A stretch of 64,000 nt of DNA from Caldicellulosiruptor morganii (GCF_026810225.1 NZ_CP113865.1:1818001-1882000), one strand, 5' to 3'; counted from the first letter of the stretch, positions 43,859-53,591 are shown. Program-made: numbers and translations. Notes: generated by a model not told the origin, from the letters alone.

Positions 43859-46117
43859 TTAATTGATAATTTCTAAGCTACTATCAAACACAAAAGCACT
43901 CTTACTTTCTTCAAAATCCACCTGTGTCAATTTGTCTTTGTATTTTATCACAACTTTTTTAGTAAAGCCCGGAGTTATTGCAAGTTTTTTAAGTTCACCG
44001 TTTTCCCATTCGATATCTATTGTATGACCTCCTCGCGCCTTTAGTCCTTTTATATAACCATTTTTCCACTCTGGTGGCAGTGCAGGAAGAATCTCTATGA
44101 TACCATTGTGCGATTGCAGAAGCATTTCGGCAATGCCTGCAGTTGCACCAAAGTTTCCATCAATTTGGAAAGGTGGATGATTGTCAAGCAAGTTAGGTAA
44201 AGTAGACTTTCTCAGGAGTTCTAAAATATTTTTATACGCCATTTCACCGTCTTTAAGTCTTGCAAAAAAACATATTATCCATGCTCTGCTCCAGCCTGTA
44301 TGTCCTGAACCAGAAGAGAGTCTTCTTGCAAGTGTTTTTTTAGCCGCTTCAAAAAGTTCAGGTGTTTTTTCTTTTGTTATTTGACTTTCAGGATAAAGTC
44401 CAAACAGGTGAGATATGTGTCTGTGTCCGGGCTCTGCTTCTTCATAATCTTCAATCCATTCTTGAATTTGTCCATATTTTCCAATTTTAATGGGTGGAAG
44501 CTTTGCTAATGCTTCTTTTAATTTCTTTGCAAAGTCAAAATCAAGATTCAAAATCTCGCTTGCTTTAATAACCTTATTAAATAAAGCTGTAATAATTTGA
44601 ATGTCCATTGTCGGTCCATAAGTTAAAGAGCACCTATCACCATTTGGAAGAATATATGTATTTTCTGGTGAGAGCGAAGGACATGTAACAAGATAGCCAT
44701 TTTTGTCCTCAACCATGTAATCAAGAAGAAACAAAGCCGCTTCTTTCATTGTTTCATAATGAGATTTTAAAAACTCTATGTCACCTGTGTACTCATAATG
44801 TTCCCAGATATGAAGGCACAGCCAAGCTGCACCCATAGGCCAGTGAGTTGCAGGTAAATAAACGTCCTGTGGTTCAGTATCACCCCAAATATCTGTATTG
44901 TGGTGTGCACAAAAACCACGACATCCATACATTTCTTTTGCAGTTTTACTGCCTCTTTGCCTCATCTTTTCAATGAGGTCAAACAGTGGCAAGTGGCACT
45001 CTGAGAGATTGCAAACTTCTGCCGGCCAGTAACTCATCTCAGTGTTAATATTTATAGTGTACTTGCTATCCCACGGTGGCAACATATCTTTGTTCCATAT
45101 ACCTTGCAAATTTGCAGGAAGACTGCCCGGGCGACTACTTGAAATAAGCAAATATCTGCCAAACTGAAAATATAGAGGTATTAATCCTAAATCAATCTCT
45201 CCCTCTTGTAAGCGTTTAAGCCTCTCAGGCGTTGGCAAATCATGCTTGTTTTTGTCATCAGACTCAAGATGAAAATCTACTCTGTTAAATAGCAATGTGT
45301 AATCTGCAAGATGATCTTTATAAAGTTTATCATATCCTTTTTGAGCAGCTTTCATGAGAGTATCAATAGTATGTTCAAAGTAGTCAGAATGCCTGTATGT
45401 TGTTGCAGAAGAAATCAGTAATACTGCTTCAGTTGCATCTTCCACAAATAACGTTTCGCCAATTGAATAAACTTTTCCATCCCTTGAGAAAGCCTTTACC
45501 ATTCCACAAAACGAAAGCCCCTGTGCCCCACCATTAAATACCTCAATAAATATCGTGTCATCTCCTATATGTCCGCATCTATCAACATATTTCTCTTTTT
45601 CCCTTCTCAAAACTGCAGAAAAAGAAATACCTTTTTCTTTGCTACATTTAAGTCTTGCTACAATTACATTGTCCGGATATGAGGCAAAATACTCCCTTTC
45701 ATATTTTACACCATCAATTTCAAAGCTAACTTTTGCAACCGCTCTTTCAAGGTCAAGTTCTCGTTTGTATTTTTCGACCTTATCATCTTTAACGCTGAAA
45801 TCAAGATATAAATACCCTAAGGGTTCATAATGTCCCTGGCTTGGTGGTGTTGCTGTCAAAGCATATAAAGCTAACTTTTCAGCTTCTTTTACCTCACCCT
45901 TTAATATAAGCTCTCTTATCCGCGGCAAATACTTTTTAGCATCAGGGTTGATTCTTTCCATTGGTCCCCCTGACCAAATGCTGTCTTCATTGAGCTGAAG
46001 AATTCCCCTTCTTATCGTACCGTAGACCATAGCTCCTAATTTTCCATTTCCTATAGGCAAAGCTTCATCCCAGCTATTTGCTGGTTGATTAAAAATAATC
46101 TTTAGATTTTTGTTCAT
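43859..46117 (-). CDS. GH95 alpha-L-fucosidase
   Basis: A 752-residue glycoside hydrolase of family 95. N-terminal beta domain begins FNQPANSWDEALPIGNGKLGAMV and LNEDSIWSGGP; the alpha-barrel carries the active-site YTININTEMSYWPAE block and WGDTEPQDVYLPATHWPMG; the end holds the family NFGATAGIAEMLLQSH motif. No signal peptide, so cytoplasmic. It removes fucose (or L-galactose) from imported oligosaccharides such as fucosylated xyloglucan. Start ATG 46117 has GGAG upstream. It appears intact, unlike the nearby GH29 gene. Confidence 0.95.
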   Translation of the reverse strand: MNKNLKIIFNQPANSWDEALPIGNGKLGAMVYGTIRRGILQLNEDSIWSGGPMERINPDAKKYLPRIRELILKGEVKEAEKLALYALTATPPSQGHYEPLGYLYLDFSVKDDKVEKYKRELDLERAVAKVSFEIDGVKYEREYFASYPDNVIVARLKCSKEKGISFSAVLRREKEKYVDRCGHIGDDTIFIEVFNGGAQGLSFCGMVKAFSRDGKVYSIGETLFVEDATEAVLLISSATTYRHSDYFEHTIDTLMKAAQKGYDKLYKDHLADYTLLFNRVDFHLESDDKNKHDLPTPERLKRLQEGEIDLGLIPLYFQFGRYLLISSSRPGSLPANLQGIWNKDMLPPWDSKYTININTEMSYWPAEVCNLSECHLPLFDLIEKMRQRGSKTAKEMYGCRGFCAHHNTDIWGDTEPQDVYLPATHWPMGAAWLCLHIWEHYEYTGDIEFLKSHYETMKEAALFLLDYMVEDKNGYLVTCPSLSPENTYILPNGDRCSLTYGPTMDIQIITALFNKVIKASEILNLDFDFAKKLKEALAKLPPIKIGKYGQIQEWIEDYEEAEPGHRHISHLFGLYPESQITKEKTPELFEAAKKTLARRLSSGSGHTGWSRAWIICFFARLKDGEMAYKNILELLRKSTLPNLLDNHPPFQIDGNFGATAGIAEMLLQSHNGIIEILPALPPEWKNGYIKGLKARGGHTIDIEWENGELKKLAITPGFTKKVVIKYKDKLTQVDFEESKSAFVFDSSLEIIN

Positions 46118-46237
46118 TTTTATCCTGCATCTCCTTCGATTTGTTTTAAGAAAATTTTACTCACTTTGTTTTTTATATGTCAATATTATAAGCTCAAGAA
46201 TATAATTTCTTAAAATTTTAATACTTTGGGGAAAATA

Positions 46238-46291
46238 AAAACCCCTCCTACGGCTCATCTTTTTATTAGCCTCATAGAAGGGGTATTAAAT
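46238..46291 (-). terminator. Terminator after rpsR
   Basis: Imperfect stem formed by ACCCCTTC and GAGGGGT arms with a bulged inner AGGCT/AGCC part; a TTTTT run follows on the minus strand. Confidence 0.65.
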
Positions 46292-46567
46292 TTATTCCAC
46301 TGTAAACGGCAAAAGTGCCAGTATCCTTGCTCTTTTGATTGCTCGAGTCAACTGTCTTTGATGTCTTGCACAGTTTCCTGTTGTTCTTCTTGGCATTATT
46401 TTGCCTCTTTCTGTGAGGAACTTTTTCAATCTATTTACATCCTTGTAATCTATATCATATATTCTCTCAACACAAAAAGAGCAAACTCTTTTCTTTTTTT
46501 TCTGCCTTGAGCTTACTCTCTCTACAGTCTGAGCAACCTGGTTCTGGTTTTGATTTTGATTTGTCAC
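46292..46567 (-). CDS. rpsR: 30S ribosomal protein S18
   Basis: A 91-residue protein with a Gln/Asn-rich start, a [14 protein letters not shown] segment and the conserved [31 protein letters not shown] end. The two N-terminal cysteines and the one in GNCARH suggest the zinc-binding S18 form. It starts at GTG 46567, 8 nt after AAGGAGGG; an overlapping ATG at 46571 is in another frame. Last gene of rpsF-ssb-rpsR. Confidence 0.95.
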   Translation of the reverse strand: MTNQNQNQNQVAQTVERVSSRQKKKKRVCSFCVERIYDIDYKDVNRLKKFLTERGKIMPRRTTGNCARHQRQLTRAIKRARILALLPFTVE

Positions 46568-46603
46568 CCATTTTCCCTCCTTTTTCCAGTTTTATACTTC
46601 TAT

Positions 46604-47086
46604 CTAAAACGGCAGGTCATCTTCAGGGGGCTTATCATCGTCAAGCTTTGACAAAGATGAATCTTCATCTTCTTCAAAAAAGTTTTCAAGCTCGCTGTCA
46701 AACATTTCATCATCCATATTATCCAAAATGCTATCGTTCTTCATATCCACCTCTGCTTCTGCTGGAGCATCCTTTGGTTTTGGCTCCGCAAAGTATATCT
46801 CTTCCGCAACTACCTCTGTAATATAATGCCGGCGATTTGACTCATCATCCCATGTTCTAAGCTGAAGTCTACCTATTACAACAACCTGTCTGCCCTTTTT
46901 CAAATAATTTTTTGAAAACTCGGCAAGCCTGCTCCAGGCAACAATAGGAATAAAATCTGCATCCTGGTCATTTTCTCTTTTAAACCTTCTGTTTACTGCT
47001 AACGTAAAATTAGCAACGGGGGTATTGTTAGCAGTTAGTCTAAACTCGGGGTCACGTGTTAAGCGCCCCATCAAAATAACTTTATT
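46604..47086 (-). CDS. ssb: Single-stranded DNA-binding protein
   Basis: A 160-residue SSB. OB-fold landmarks NKVILMGRLTRDPEFRLT, VANFTLAVNR and DFIPIVAWSRLAEFSKNYLKKG are followed by an acidic, disordered tail that ends DDLPF, the tip bound by partner proteins. The start is TTG 47086 behind GAGGGGG. It lies between rpsF and rpsR as in most Firmicutes. Confidence 0.96.
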   Translation of the reverse strand, partial: NKVILMGRLTRDPEFRLTANNTPVANFTLAVNRRFKRENDQDADFIPIVAWSRLAEFSKNYLKKGRQVVVIGRLQLRTWDDESNRRHYITEVVAEEIYFAEPKPKDAPAEAEVDMKNDSILDNMDDEMFDSELENFFEEDEDSSLSKLDDDKPPEDDLPF

Positions 47087-47105
47087 CAAAAATGCCGCCC
47101 CCTCT

Positions 47106-47396
47106 TTACTTTTCAAGCTTAACAATCAAAAATCTGATAACCCCATCTGTGATTCTATAAACCCTCTCAAGCTCGCGTGGAAACTCAGGCTTGCTTGTAA
47201 ACTGCATCAATACATAATAGCCTTCTGCGTGCTTGTCAATCTTGTATGCAAGCCTTCTTTTTCCCCACTCTTCAACTGTAAGAAGCTGTCCATTGCTTGA
47301 GATAAGGTTTTTGAATTTCTCTATGAGGCTTGTTCTTGCCTCATCATCCAGTGTGGGGCTGATGATAAATACTGTTTCGTACTTTCTTTCTACCAC
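47106..47396 (-). CDS. rpsF: 30S ribosomal protein S6
   Basis: A 96-residue protein starting at GTG 47396 with GGAGGTG upstream. The ERKYETVFIISPTLDDEA start, VEEWGKRRLAYKID and GYYVLMQFTS match the family. It binds the central domain of 16S RNA with S18. Confidence 0.96.
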   Translation of the reverse strand: MVERKYETVFIISPTLDDEARTSLIEKFKNLISSNGQLLTVEEWGKRRLAYKIDKHAEGYYVLMQFTSKPEFPRELERVYRITDGVIRFLIVKLEK

Positions 47397-47522
47397 TTAT
47401 TTCACCTCCCTTTTAGACTTAAAGGCCCCCAAAGTTTTTTGGGAGCAAGGGAAGAGTAATTTTTTCTTCCCACAACATGCAGTATTTTATCACAAAATGC
47501 ACTTTAAAGTAAATAACCTTTT
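47397..47522 (-). promoter_or_regulatory. rpsF leader with two hairpins
   Basis: On the minus strand, GGGAAG pairs with CTTCCC across an A/T loop, and CTCCCAAA pairs with TTTGGGGG just before the ribosome site. A TATAAT-like GATAAAAT lies upstream. Firmicute rpsF leaders are known to bind the S6:S18 complex; whether this one does cannot be settled by eye. Confidence 0.4.
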
Positions 47523-48653
47523 TTATTTTGAAAAATAAGCTGCAACCTCTTTTAAAAGCTGCCTGATTGGCAGATTCTGTGGACATTTGGTCTCACAAAC
47601 ACCACATTCAACACAATTCTCTGCTCTTTCTTTTTCCTTCTTTAAATAGTCATTCTTCATCTCTTCAAACATATTGTACATGCTTGCCTGATTGTAAATG
47701 CTAAAGTTCCATGGAATGTCAATCCCCTGCGGACATGGCATACAGTATTTGCACTCTGTACAGTTAACTCTCCTAAGTTCATTGTACTTTTGTGCAACCC
47801 TTTCAACAAGATCAAGCTCTTCAGCAGTTAAAGAACCAACCTCATACTTTTCTGCATATTTTATATTTTCCTTTACCTGCTCCAGCGTGCTCATACCACT
47901 TAAAACAACAGATACCTCTTTCTGATTCCAGAGCCATGCTAAAGCCCACTCAACCGGTGTTCTTTTGACAGCAGCCTTATCCCAGAGCTCTTTTATTTCC
48001 CGAGGTGGCTCTTTTGCAAGTCTTCCACCCAAAAGCGGCTCCATGATGACAACCGCCAAGCCTTTTGATGCCGCGTACTTCAATCCCTCTTCTCCTGCCT
48101 GATAGTTTCTGTTCAAAATGTTATACTGTATCTGGCAAAATGTCCATTTGTAGCTATCCACAATCTCCTTGAAAGTGTCAAGATCATCGTGGAAAGAAAA
48201 GCCTATATATTTAATCCTGCCATCCGAAATTGCCTTTTCTACCCACTTGAAGATATCTATCTGCTTTAGCTTTTTCCAGTGGTTTTTGTTAAGAGCATGT
48301 AAAAGATAAAAATCAATATAGCCTGTGTCCAGTCTTTTTAGCTGCTCATCTAAAATTCTATCAGCGTCATCAAGGTTATTTACATCCCAGACAGGAAGTT
48401 TTGTAGCAATTTTGACCTTTTCTCTGTATCCCCCCTTCAAAGCTTTGCCCACAACAACCTCACTGTTTCCACCATGGTACACATACGCTGTATCAATGTA
48501 ATTGATTCCACTATCCATTGCAAAACGAAGCATCTCAATAGCTCTGTCCTCATCAATCTTGGAGTAATCCCCATCCAGAACAGGCAGCCTCATTGCACCA
48601 AAGCCAAGTGCCGAGACCATAAAATCGGTTTTTCCAAAGGGTCTGTATTTCAT
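47523..48653 (-). CDS. Aldo/keto reductase with C-terminal [4Fe-4S] domain
   Basis: A 376-residue protein. The AKR barrel starts MKYRPFGKTDFMVSALGFG (landmarks FGKT and GFGAMRLP), with catalytic Tyr in DTAYVYHGGNSE, Lys in KVKIATKLP and a YIDFYLLHALN strand. The C-terminal ferredoxin part has CTECKYCMPCPQGIDIP and CVECGVCETKCPQNLPI, giving two cluster motifs. Such enzymes reduce carbonyls with electrons through the clusters; substrate unknown. The TnpB element lies just upstream, so its native promoter may be displaced. Confidence 0.92.
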   Translation of the reverse strand: MKYRPFGKTDFMVSALGFGAMRLPVLDGDYSKIDEDRAIEMLRFAMDSGINYIDTAYVYHGGNSEVVVGKALKGGYREKVKIATKLPVWDVNNLDDADRILDEQLKRLDTGYIDFYLLHALNKNHWKKLKQIDIFKWVEKAISDGRIKYIGFSFHDDLDTFKEIVDSYKWTFCQIQYNILNRNYQAGEEGLKYAASKGLAVVIMEPLLGGRLAKEPPREIKELWDKAAVKRTPVEWALAWLWNQKEVSVVLSGMSTLEQVKENIKYAEKYEVGSLTAEELDLVERVAQKYNELRRVNCTECKYCMPCPQGIDIPWNFSIYNQASMYNMFEEMKNDYLKKEKERAENCVECGVCETKCPQNLPIRQLLKEVAAYFSK

Positions 48654-48698
48654 TTCAAAACCCCTCCAGTGTATGGTTTATTTAAAAATGTAGGTTAC

Positions 48699-48775
48699 GA
48701 ATAGTGTTTAAAACACTAAAAACTATTCAAAATTTTATTAAACACTATTCTTTGTTAGGCTAAATTCAGCCTAAC
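48699..48775 (-). ncRNA. Candidate omega/reRNA 3' region of the TnpB element
   Basis: TnpB guide RNAs are transcribed from the tnpB 3' end through the right end. Here a stable hairpin (48754-48775) overlaps the stop codon and a second inverted repeat follows, with DNA beyond the element acting as guide. Structure and position fit; the true RNA ends are unknown. Confidence 0.5.
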
Positions 48776-49876
48776 CGGGTGTAACCCCACACCCTCTATC
48801 CCCTCCGCAAACGCTTCGGGGAATACTTTCCTTACAATGTTATATGCACTGTTAACATCTGCGTTTATTAAAATATCTCTATTGCTCCTAAATAGCCCTC
48901 TCTTTACTCTCCTTCTTATATTGTAATTCTCTTCGCATGGCATCTCATCATCTAAAAAACTGCAACCACTTGTATAACTCTCTTCTGTGATTATAAAGTT
49001 AATCCCTTCTTCCTCACATTTATACTGCAGCATTTTGACAAAAGTATAATAAGGTATCCCAACAAAGTGCTGGTTATTTACCTTCCCCAATTCAACTTCC
49101 TGCTTCCATTCTGAATTGTAGCCAACAACTATTGTGTCTATGCTATGCTGTTTGCACCAGTTAATTATAAAGCGACTTGCTTTGTGCATAAAATTTTTGA
49201 TTTTGTTATTTCGTTTAAGTGTTAGCTTTTGTATTCTCTTACTTATCCCTCTGCTGCCTACATAACTCATTAATTCAGCTTTCCTTTTGTTATAGTACTG
49301 ATTGATTGACTTAATAACTTTGCCATTAATAACAATAGGCTTTTTGCCTATGTTATTTACCAAAGTTACAAAGTTATTAAGTCCTAAGTCTATTCCTGCT
49401 ATTCTGTTTGGCTCTTTTGTTGTATTGTCAATCTCCTTCTGATAAACTATCTCTACAACATAGACTGCTCCTTTAGGAATTATTCTAACCTCTCTCAGGT
49501 TGCCTTCTATCCTTGTTTTTAGCTTTAAATCTGTTTTCGGAAATGTTAAAAATCCATCTCTGATTTTGCACTGCTGATTTGTAAATATTGCTATACTTCT
49601 TCCATCTTTTTTCTTATACTTTGGCAGCTTTGGTCTGCCTGAGTATTTATCTTGGTTTTTACTCCAATCTTTAATGGCATTTAAAAATGACTTCCAGTTT
49701 CTATCCAACAATCTAAGTGTCTGCTGTGCTGTCTGGGCTGGTAAACTTTTATAAGTTTCATGGCTTTTTAATAGCTTGTCTAACTTGCCATACCTAATCC
49801 ATTTGCCATTGTTAATAAATTCTTGTCGAACAATATAATTAGCATAGTTGTATAAATTCTTTGATTTAAAACACAT
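48755..49876 (-). CDS. tnpB: TnpB RNA-guided nuclease, zinc-ribbon-degenerate subfamily
   Basis: A 373-residue TnpB. RuvC-I Asp163 is in AGIDLGLNNF and RuvC-III Asp340 in INADVNSAYNIVRK. At the usual RuvC-II position (IVVGYNSEW) Gly252 replaces Glu; Glu298/299 in TEESYTSGCSF may take its place. Only two of the usual zinc-ribbon cysteines remain. In-frame homology extends 25 codons upstream of ATG 49876 (VDRTEQIQINKNHYLWKYC), back to a TGA at 49952, with no ATG, GTG or TTG. Either a rare AUA/AUC start is used or the N-terminus is lost. Members cut DNA matching a guide made from the 3' end of the element. Confidence 0.88.
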   Translation of the reverse strand: MCFKSKNLYNYANYIVRQEFINNGKWIRYGKLDKLLKSHETYKSLPAQTAQQTLRLLDRNWKSFLNAIKDWSKNQDKYSGRPKLPKYKKKDGRSIAIFTNQQCKIRDGFLTFPKTDLKLKTRIEGNLREVRIIPKGAVYVVEIVYQKEIDNTTKEPNRIAGIDLGLNNFVTLVNNIGKKPIVINGKVIKSINQYYNKRKAELMSYVGSRGISKRIQKLTLKRNNKIKNFMHKASRFIINWCKQHSIDTIVVGYNSEWKQEVELGKVNNQHFVGIPYYTFVKMLQYKCEEEGINFIITEESYTSGCSFLDDEMPCEENYNIRRRVKRGLFRSNRDILINADVNSAYNIVRKVFPEAFAEGIEGVGLHPVRLNLA

Positions 49877-50069
49877 TTCATCACAGTATTTCCATAAATA
49901 ATGATTCTTGTTGATTTGAATTTGTTCTGTTCTATCGACTGCGATTATTATTCACCTCTCTTTCAAAAATATATTTTATTAAAAAATTTAACATTATTGA
50001 ATGATTCTTGTTTTATTTATTTACTATACGTTTATATTTTACCTTATTTTTAAAAGACTATAAACACAA

Positions 50070-50099
50070 AAAAGCTGCAGAAAATTCTCTGCAGCTTTT
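50070..50099 (-). terminator. Intrinsic terminator after leuB
   Basis: A 12-bp perfect stem (50070-50081 with 50088-50099) with a T-rich tail on the minus strand. The left arm starts right after the leuB stop. Confidence 0.85.
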
Positions 50100-51165
50100 A
50101 GATATTTTCACAAATAATCTTTCCCATTTGCTTTGTTCCTACAAGCTTGCAATTTTCTGTGTAGATATCTCTTGTTCTATACCCTTCTTTCAAAGCAATC
50201 TTCACAGCATTTTCCACTGCAATTGCTGCATCTTCCATGTCAAAGCTGTATCGCAGCATCATCGCCGCAGACAAAATGGTTGCAATAGGGTTTGCCAAAT
50301 CCTGTCCTGCAATGTCCGGAGCAGTCCCGTGAATGGGTTCGTAAAGACCCACCCTGCCCTCTCCAAGCGATGCTGAAGCAAGCATTCCGATTGAACCCAC
50401 AATCATCGAAGCTTCATCCGACAGAATATCACCAAACATGTTGGAAGTAAGTATTACATCAAACTGTGACGGGTCTTTTACAAGCTGCATTGAAGCATTG
50501 TCAACATACATATGAGAAAGCTCCACATCCGGATACTCCTTTGCAAGTCTTTCTACAACCTCACGCCACAGCCTTGAAGATTCCAGTATGTTTGCCTTGT
50601 CAACAGATGTGACCTTCTTTTTGCGCTTTCTTGCAGCCTCAAATGCAACCCTTGCTATTCTTTCTATTTCGCTCGTAGAATAAATTTCAGTATCATACGC
50701 AACCTCTTCACCGTTTCTTTTCTCTCTCCCCTTCGGACCAAAATACATGCCACCAATTAGCTCTCTTACAACCAGAATATCAATACCCCTGTTTACAATC
50801 TCTTTTTTAAGAGGTGATGAGTCCTTTAGCTCATCATAAAGTACTGCCGGACGCAAATTAGCATAAACTTTAAGCCCTCCCCTGAGCTTCAAAAGTGCCT
50901 GCTCAGGTCGCAAATTTCCAGGAAGAGTATCCCACTTCGGTCCTCCAACAGCACCCAGAAGTGTTGCCGAACATTTTTTTACCAAATCCAGGTCTTCCTC
51001 TCTAATTGGAACGCCAAACTTATCTATTGCACACCCACCGGCGTCAATAAAGACATACTCAAACTTAACACCAAACTTTGAAGAAACTTTGTCAAGGACA
51101 AGAAGTGCCTGTTCAATCACCTCAGGTCCAATCCCATCACCGGGAATTACTGCTATTCTATGCAT
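50098..51165 (-). CDS. leuB: 3-isopropylmalate dehydrogenase
   Basis: A 355-residue NAD-dependent enzyme of leucine synthesis. Landmarks are [39 protein letters not shown], and the [23 protein letters not shown] block that binds metal and substrate. Starts 8 nt inside the end of leuD. Oxidatively decarboxylates 3-isopropylmalate. Confidence 0.97.
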   Translation of the reverse strand: MHRIAVIPGDGIGPEVIEQALLVLDKVSSKFGVKFEYVFIDAGGCAIDKFGVPIREEDLDLVKKCSATLLGAVGGPKWDTLPGNLRPEQALLKLRGGLKVYANLRPAVLYDELKDSSPLKKEIVNRGIDILVVRELIGGMYFGPKGREKRNGEEVAYDTEIYSTSEIERIARVAFEAARKRKKKVTSVDKANILESSRLWREVVERLAKEYPDVELSHMYVDNASMQLVKDPSQFDVILTSNMFGDILSDEASMIVGSIGMLASASLGEGRVGLYEPIHGTAPDIAGQDLANPIATILSAAMMLRYSFDMEDAAIAVENAVKIALKEGYRTRDIYTENCKLVGTKQMGKIICENI

Positions 51166-51658
51166 CCCTCTTCAGCTCTCCTTTTACAAATTCTATGAGC
51201 CCGCCTGCTTTCATTATGTTTTGCATAAACTCCGGAAATGGCTTTGCTTTAAATTCTTTCCCTTTTGTTATATTCTTAATCACACCATTTACAAGATCAA
51301 CTTCAACCTCATCACCATTTTCTATTCCATCAACAGCCTCCGGGCACTCCACAATCGGCAGGCCAATGTTTATTGCATTTCTGTAGAAAATCCTTGCAAA
51401 TGACTTTGCTACAACGCATGAAACCCCGCACGCTTTTATTGCGATCGGCGCATGCTCCCTTGATGACCCACACCCAAAGTTTCTACCCGCAACCAGAATA
51501 TCACCCTTTTGAACTTTGTTTACAAACTCTTTGTCTAAGTCTTCCAAGCAGTGCTTTGCAAGCTCATTCGGGTCAGATGTGTTTAAATACCTTGCTGGAA
51601 TTATAACATCTGTGTCAATATTATCATAATACTTGTGAGCCCTTCCTCTAAAGTTCAT
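51158..51658 (-). CDS. leuD: 3-isopropylmalate dehydratase, small subunit
   Basis: A 166-residue small swivelling subunit. The [16 protein letters not shown] start and [19 protein letters not shown] motif are typical of the short thermophile/archaeal-type LeuD. It pairs with LeuC encoded immediately upstream (stop and start adjacent). Confidence 0.96.
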   Translation of the reverse strand: MNFRGRAHKYYDNIDTDVIIPARYLNTSDPNELAKHCLEDLDKEFVNKVQKGDILVAGRNFGCGSSREHAPIAIKACGVSCVVAKSFARIFYRNAINIGLPIVECPEAVDGIENGDEVEVDLVNGVIKNITKGKEFKAKPFPEFMQNIMKAGGLIEFVKGELKRDA

Positions 51659-52948
51659 CTATTCTTCATCTCCCTTCATACCAAGCTCTTCAGGCGATCC
51701 GATATAACCCAGTACTGCTGAAGCTGCAGCAATCGCAGGCGATGACAGATAAACCTCACTATTTGGGTGACCCATTCTGCCAACAAAGTTTCTATTTGTT
51801 GTGGCAAGGGCTTTCTCACCTTCTGCCAGAATTCCCATGTGCCCGCCAAGGCAGGGACCACATGTTGGAGTTGAAACAACACATCCAGCATCAATGAAGA
51901 TTTCAATAAGCCCTTCTTTTAAAGCCTGCTTATAAATATTCTGTGTTGCAGGGAATATGATGCAGCGAAGACCTTTTTTGACTTTTCTTCCTTTCAGAAT
52001 CTTTGCTGCAATCCTCAAATCTTCAATTCTGCCGTTTGTGCAAGAACCAATTACCACCTGGTCAATATAAATCTTTTCTGTTATCTCATCAATTGTTCTG
52101 GTATTTTCCGGAAGGTGCGGGAATGCAACTGTTGGTTTTATCTTTGATATATCAATCTTATAAACCTCTGAATACTCTGCATCCTCATCTGCCCTAAAAA
52201 TTTTGTAGGGCTTTGTTGAGTGCTGCTTCACATACTCAATTGTTTTCTCATCAACCTCAAATATACCATTTTTTGCTCCTGCCTCAATTGCCATGTTGGC
52301 AATTGTGAACCTGTCATCCATAGACAGAGACTTTAACCCCTCACCTGTATACTCCATGGATTTATAAAGCGCACCATCAACGCCAATCATACCAATAATG
52401 TGAAGGATAATATCCTTGCCAGATACCCAGCCGGTTTTCCTGCCATACAGCACAAACTTGATAGCCTCTGGAACTTTGAACCAGCACTTTCCTGTTGCCA
52501 TTGCACATGCCATGTCAGTTGAACCAATCCCTGTTGAAAAGCTCCCGAGAGCACCGTATGTGCATGTGTGAGAGTCAGCACCAATCACAAGATCACCCGG
52601 GACAACCAGGCCTTTTTCAGGCAAAAGTGCATGTTCAATACCCATCTCGCCAACTTCAAAGTAGTTTGTAATGTCATATTTTTTAGCAAACTCTCGAACC
52701 ATCTTGCACTGCTGGGCAGATTTTATATCCTTGTTCGGTGTAAAGTGGTCAGGAACTATTGCAATTTTGTCCTTGTCAAAAACTTTATCAACACCTATCT
52801 TTTCAAACTCCTTTATTGCAACCGGAGTTGTGACGTCATTTCCCAGAACCAGATCAACATTTGCAAAGATTAAATCGCCAGGCTCGACATATTCTTTCCC
52901 TGCATGATATGCTAAAATCTTCTGGGACATTGTCATTGGCTTTGACAT
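51659..52948 (-). CDS. leuC: 3-isopropylmalate dehydratase, large subunit
   Basis: A 429-residue aconitase-family subunit with [4Fe-4S] ligands: one Cys in VIGSCTNGR, two in [10 protein letters not shown]. Other landmarks are [33 protein letters not shown] and NFVGRMGHP. Isomerises 2- to 3-isopropylmalate. First gene of leuCDB; no T-box is evident in the short leader. Confidence 0.96.
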   Translation of the reverse strand: MSKPMTMSQKILAYHAGKEYVEPGDLIFANVDLVLGNDVTTPVAIKEFEKIGVDKVFDKDKIAIVPDHFTPNKDIKSAQQCKMVREFAKKYDITNYFEVGEMGIEHALLPEKGLVVPGDLVIGADSHTCTYGALGSFSTGIGSTDMACAMATGKCWFKVPEAIKFVLYGRKTGWVSGKDIILHIIGMIGVDGALYKSMEYTGEGLKSLSMDDRFTIANMAIEAGAKNGIFEVDEKTIEYVKQHSTKPYKIFRADEDAEYSEVYKIDISKIKPTVAFPHLPENTRTIDEITEKIYIDQVVIGSCTNGRIEDLRIAAKILKGRKVKKGLRCIIFPATQNIYKQALKEGLIEIFIDAGCVVSTPTCGPCLGGHMGILAEGEKALATTNRNFVGRMGHPNSEVYLSSPAIAAASAVLGYIGSPEELGMKGDEE

Positions 52949-53088
52949 AGCAAATAATCACCTCTAAACCTTGTTTTTTTATAATTATAAACATCGCTAA
53001 AATCATTTTCATCATAAAAATTTGTTTTCTTAAAATTTAATGTAATGTTTTTTGCATAAAGTTAGAAAAACCCTGTGCAGGGTAAAAA

Positions 53089-53123
53089 ATATAAAAAATT
53101 GGGGAGCAAAATGTTACTCCCCA
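53089..53123 (-). terminator. Intrinsic terminator after cheW
   Basis: A 7-bp stem TGGGGAG/CTCCCCA (53100-53106 with 53117-53123). On the minus strand a T-run follows (ATTTTTTATATTTTTT). A second small hairpin, ACCCTG/CAGGGT, with TTTTT lies further on near 53075-53088. Confidence 0.8.
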
Positions 53124-53138
53124 TTTCACTTTTGTATA

Positions 53139-53591
53139 TTATCTGCCTTCAACAATATACTTCTCAATCTCTTCTTCCTCATCCATTGTAAGCACACTCT
53201 TCAGGTCAAGTATAATGATCATGTCATCGCCAACCCTTGCGATTGAGTCAATAAACCTGCGCTTTATACCTTTGATGCTCTCGTTTGCCTTTTCAATCCT
53301 GTCATCTTCAATCTTGAGAATTTCTGATACGTCGTCAACAAGAAAACCAAGCTGGAATTTTGAAAGCTCAACAATAATAATCTTCTGTGTCTCTGCGTTT
53401 GAGTCAATCCCAAGGCGTTTTGCAAGGTTATAGACAGGAACAGCTGTACCTCTTACATCAATGATGCCTTCTACATACTGCGGCGCATCTGGAAGTTTTA
53501 CAATCTTTGTAGGCTTTATAATCTCAACAATCTCAAGGATGTCAACACCAAAGCTGTAGCTACCCACATTGAAAATAACATACTGCTTCAT
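53139..53591 (-). CDS. cheW: CheW-type chemotaxis adaptor
   Basis: A 150-residue CheW-fold protein: YVIFNVGSYSFGVDILEIVEI, KLPDAPQYVEGIIDVRGTAVPVYNL and LGFLVDDVSEIL are typical. CheW couples chemoreceptors to CheA. No other chemotaxis gene is near; it follows prfB with an ATGA overlap, so it depends on that operon. It may be a solitary CheW used by another signalling system. Confidence 0.93.
   Translation of the reverse strand: MKQYVIFNVGSYSFGVDILEIVEIIKPTKIVKLPDAPQYVEGIIDVRGTAVPVYNLAKRLGIDSNAETQKIIIVELSKFQLGFLVDDVSEILKIEDDRIEKANESIKGIKRRFIDSIARVGDDMIIILDLKSVLTMDEEEEIEKYIVEGR

Larger units (their letters stand above)
48695..50000 (-). mobile_element. Stand-alone TnpB element (IS200/IS605 type), no TnpA
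   Basis: The element holds one gene, tnpB. Its 3' side shows the features of an IS605-type right end: an 8-bp hairpin (48754-48761 with 48768-48775) that overlaps the tnpB stop, then an 11-bp inverted repeat (48699-48709 with 48740-48750). No Y1 transposase gene is present, so it would depend on one elsewhere. The left boundary is approximate, in the A/T-rich DNA near 50000. It sits between the aldo/keto reductase and leuB. Confidence 0.7.

Noticed and set aside
52949-53088. T-box leader for leuCDB
   Set aside because: The gap to cheW is short and holds only terminator-like hairpins; no T-box consensus loop was seen.
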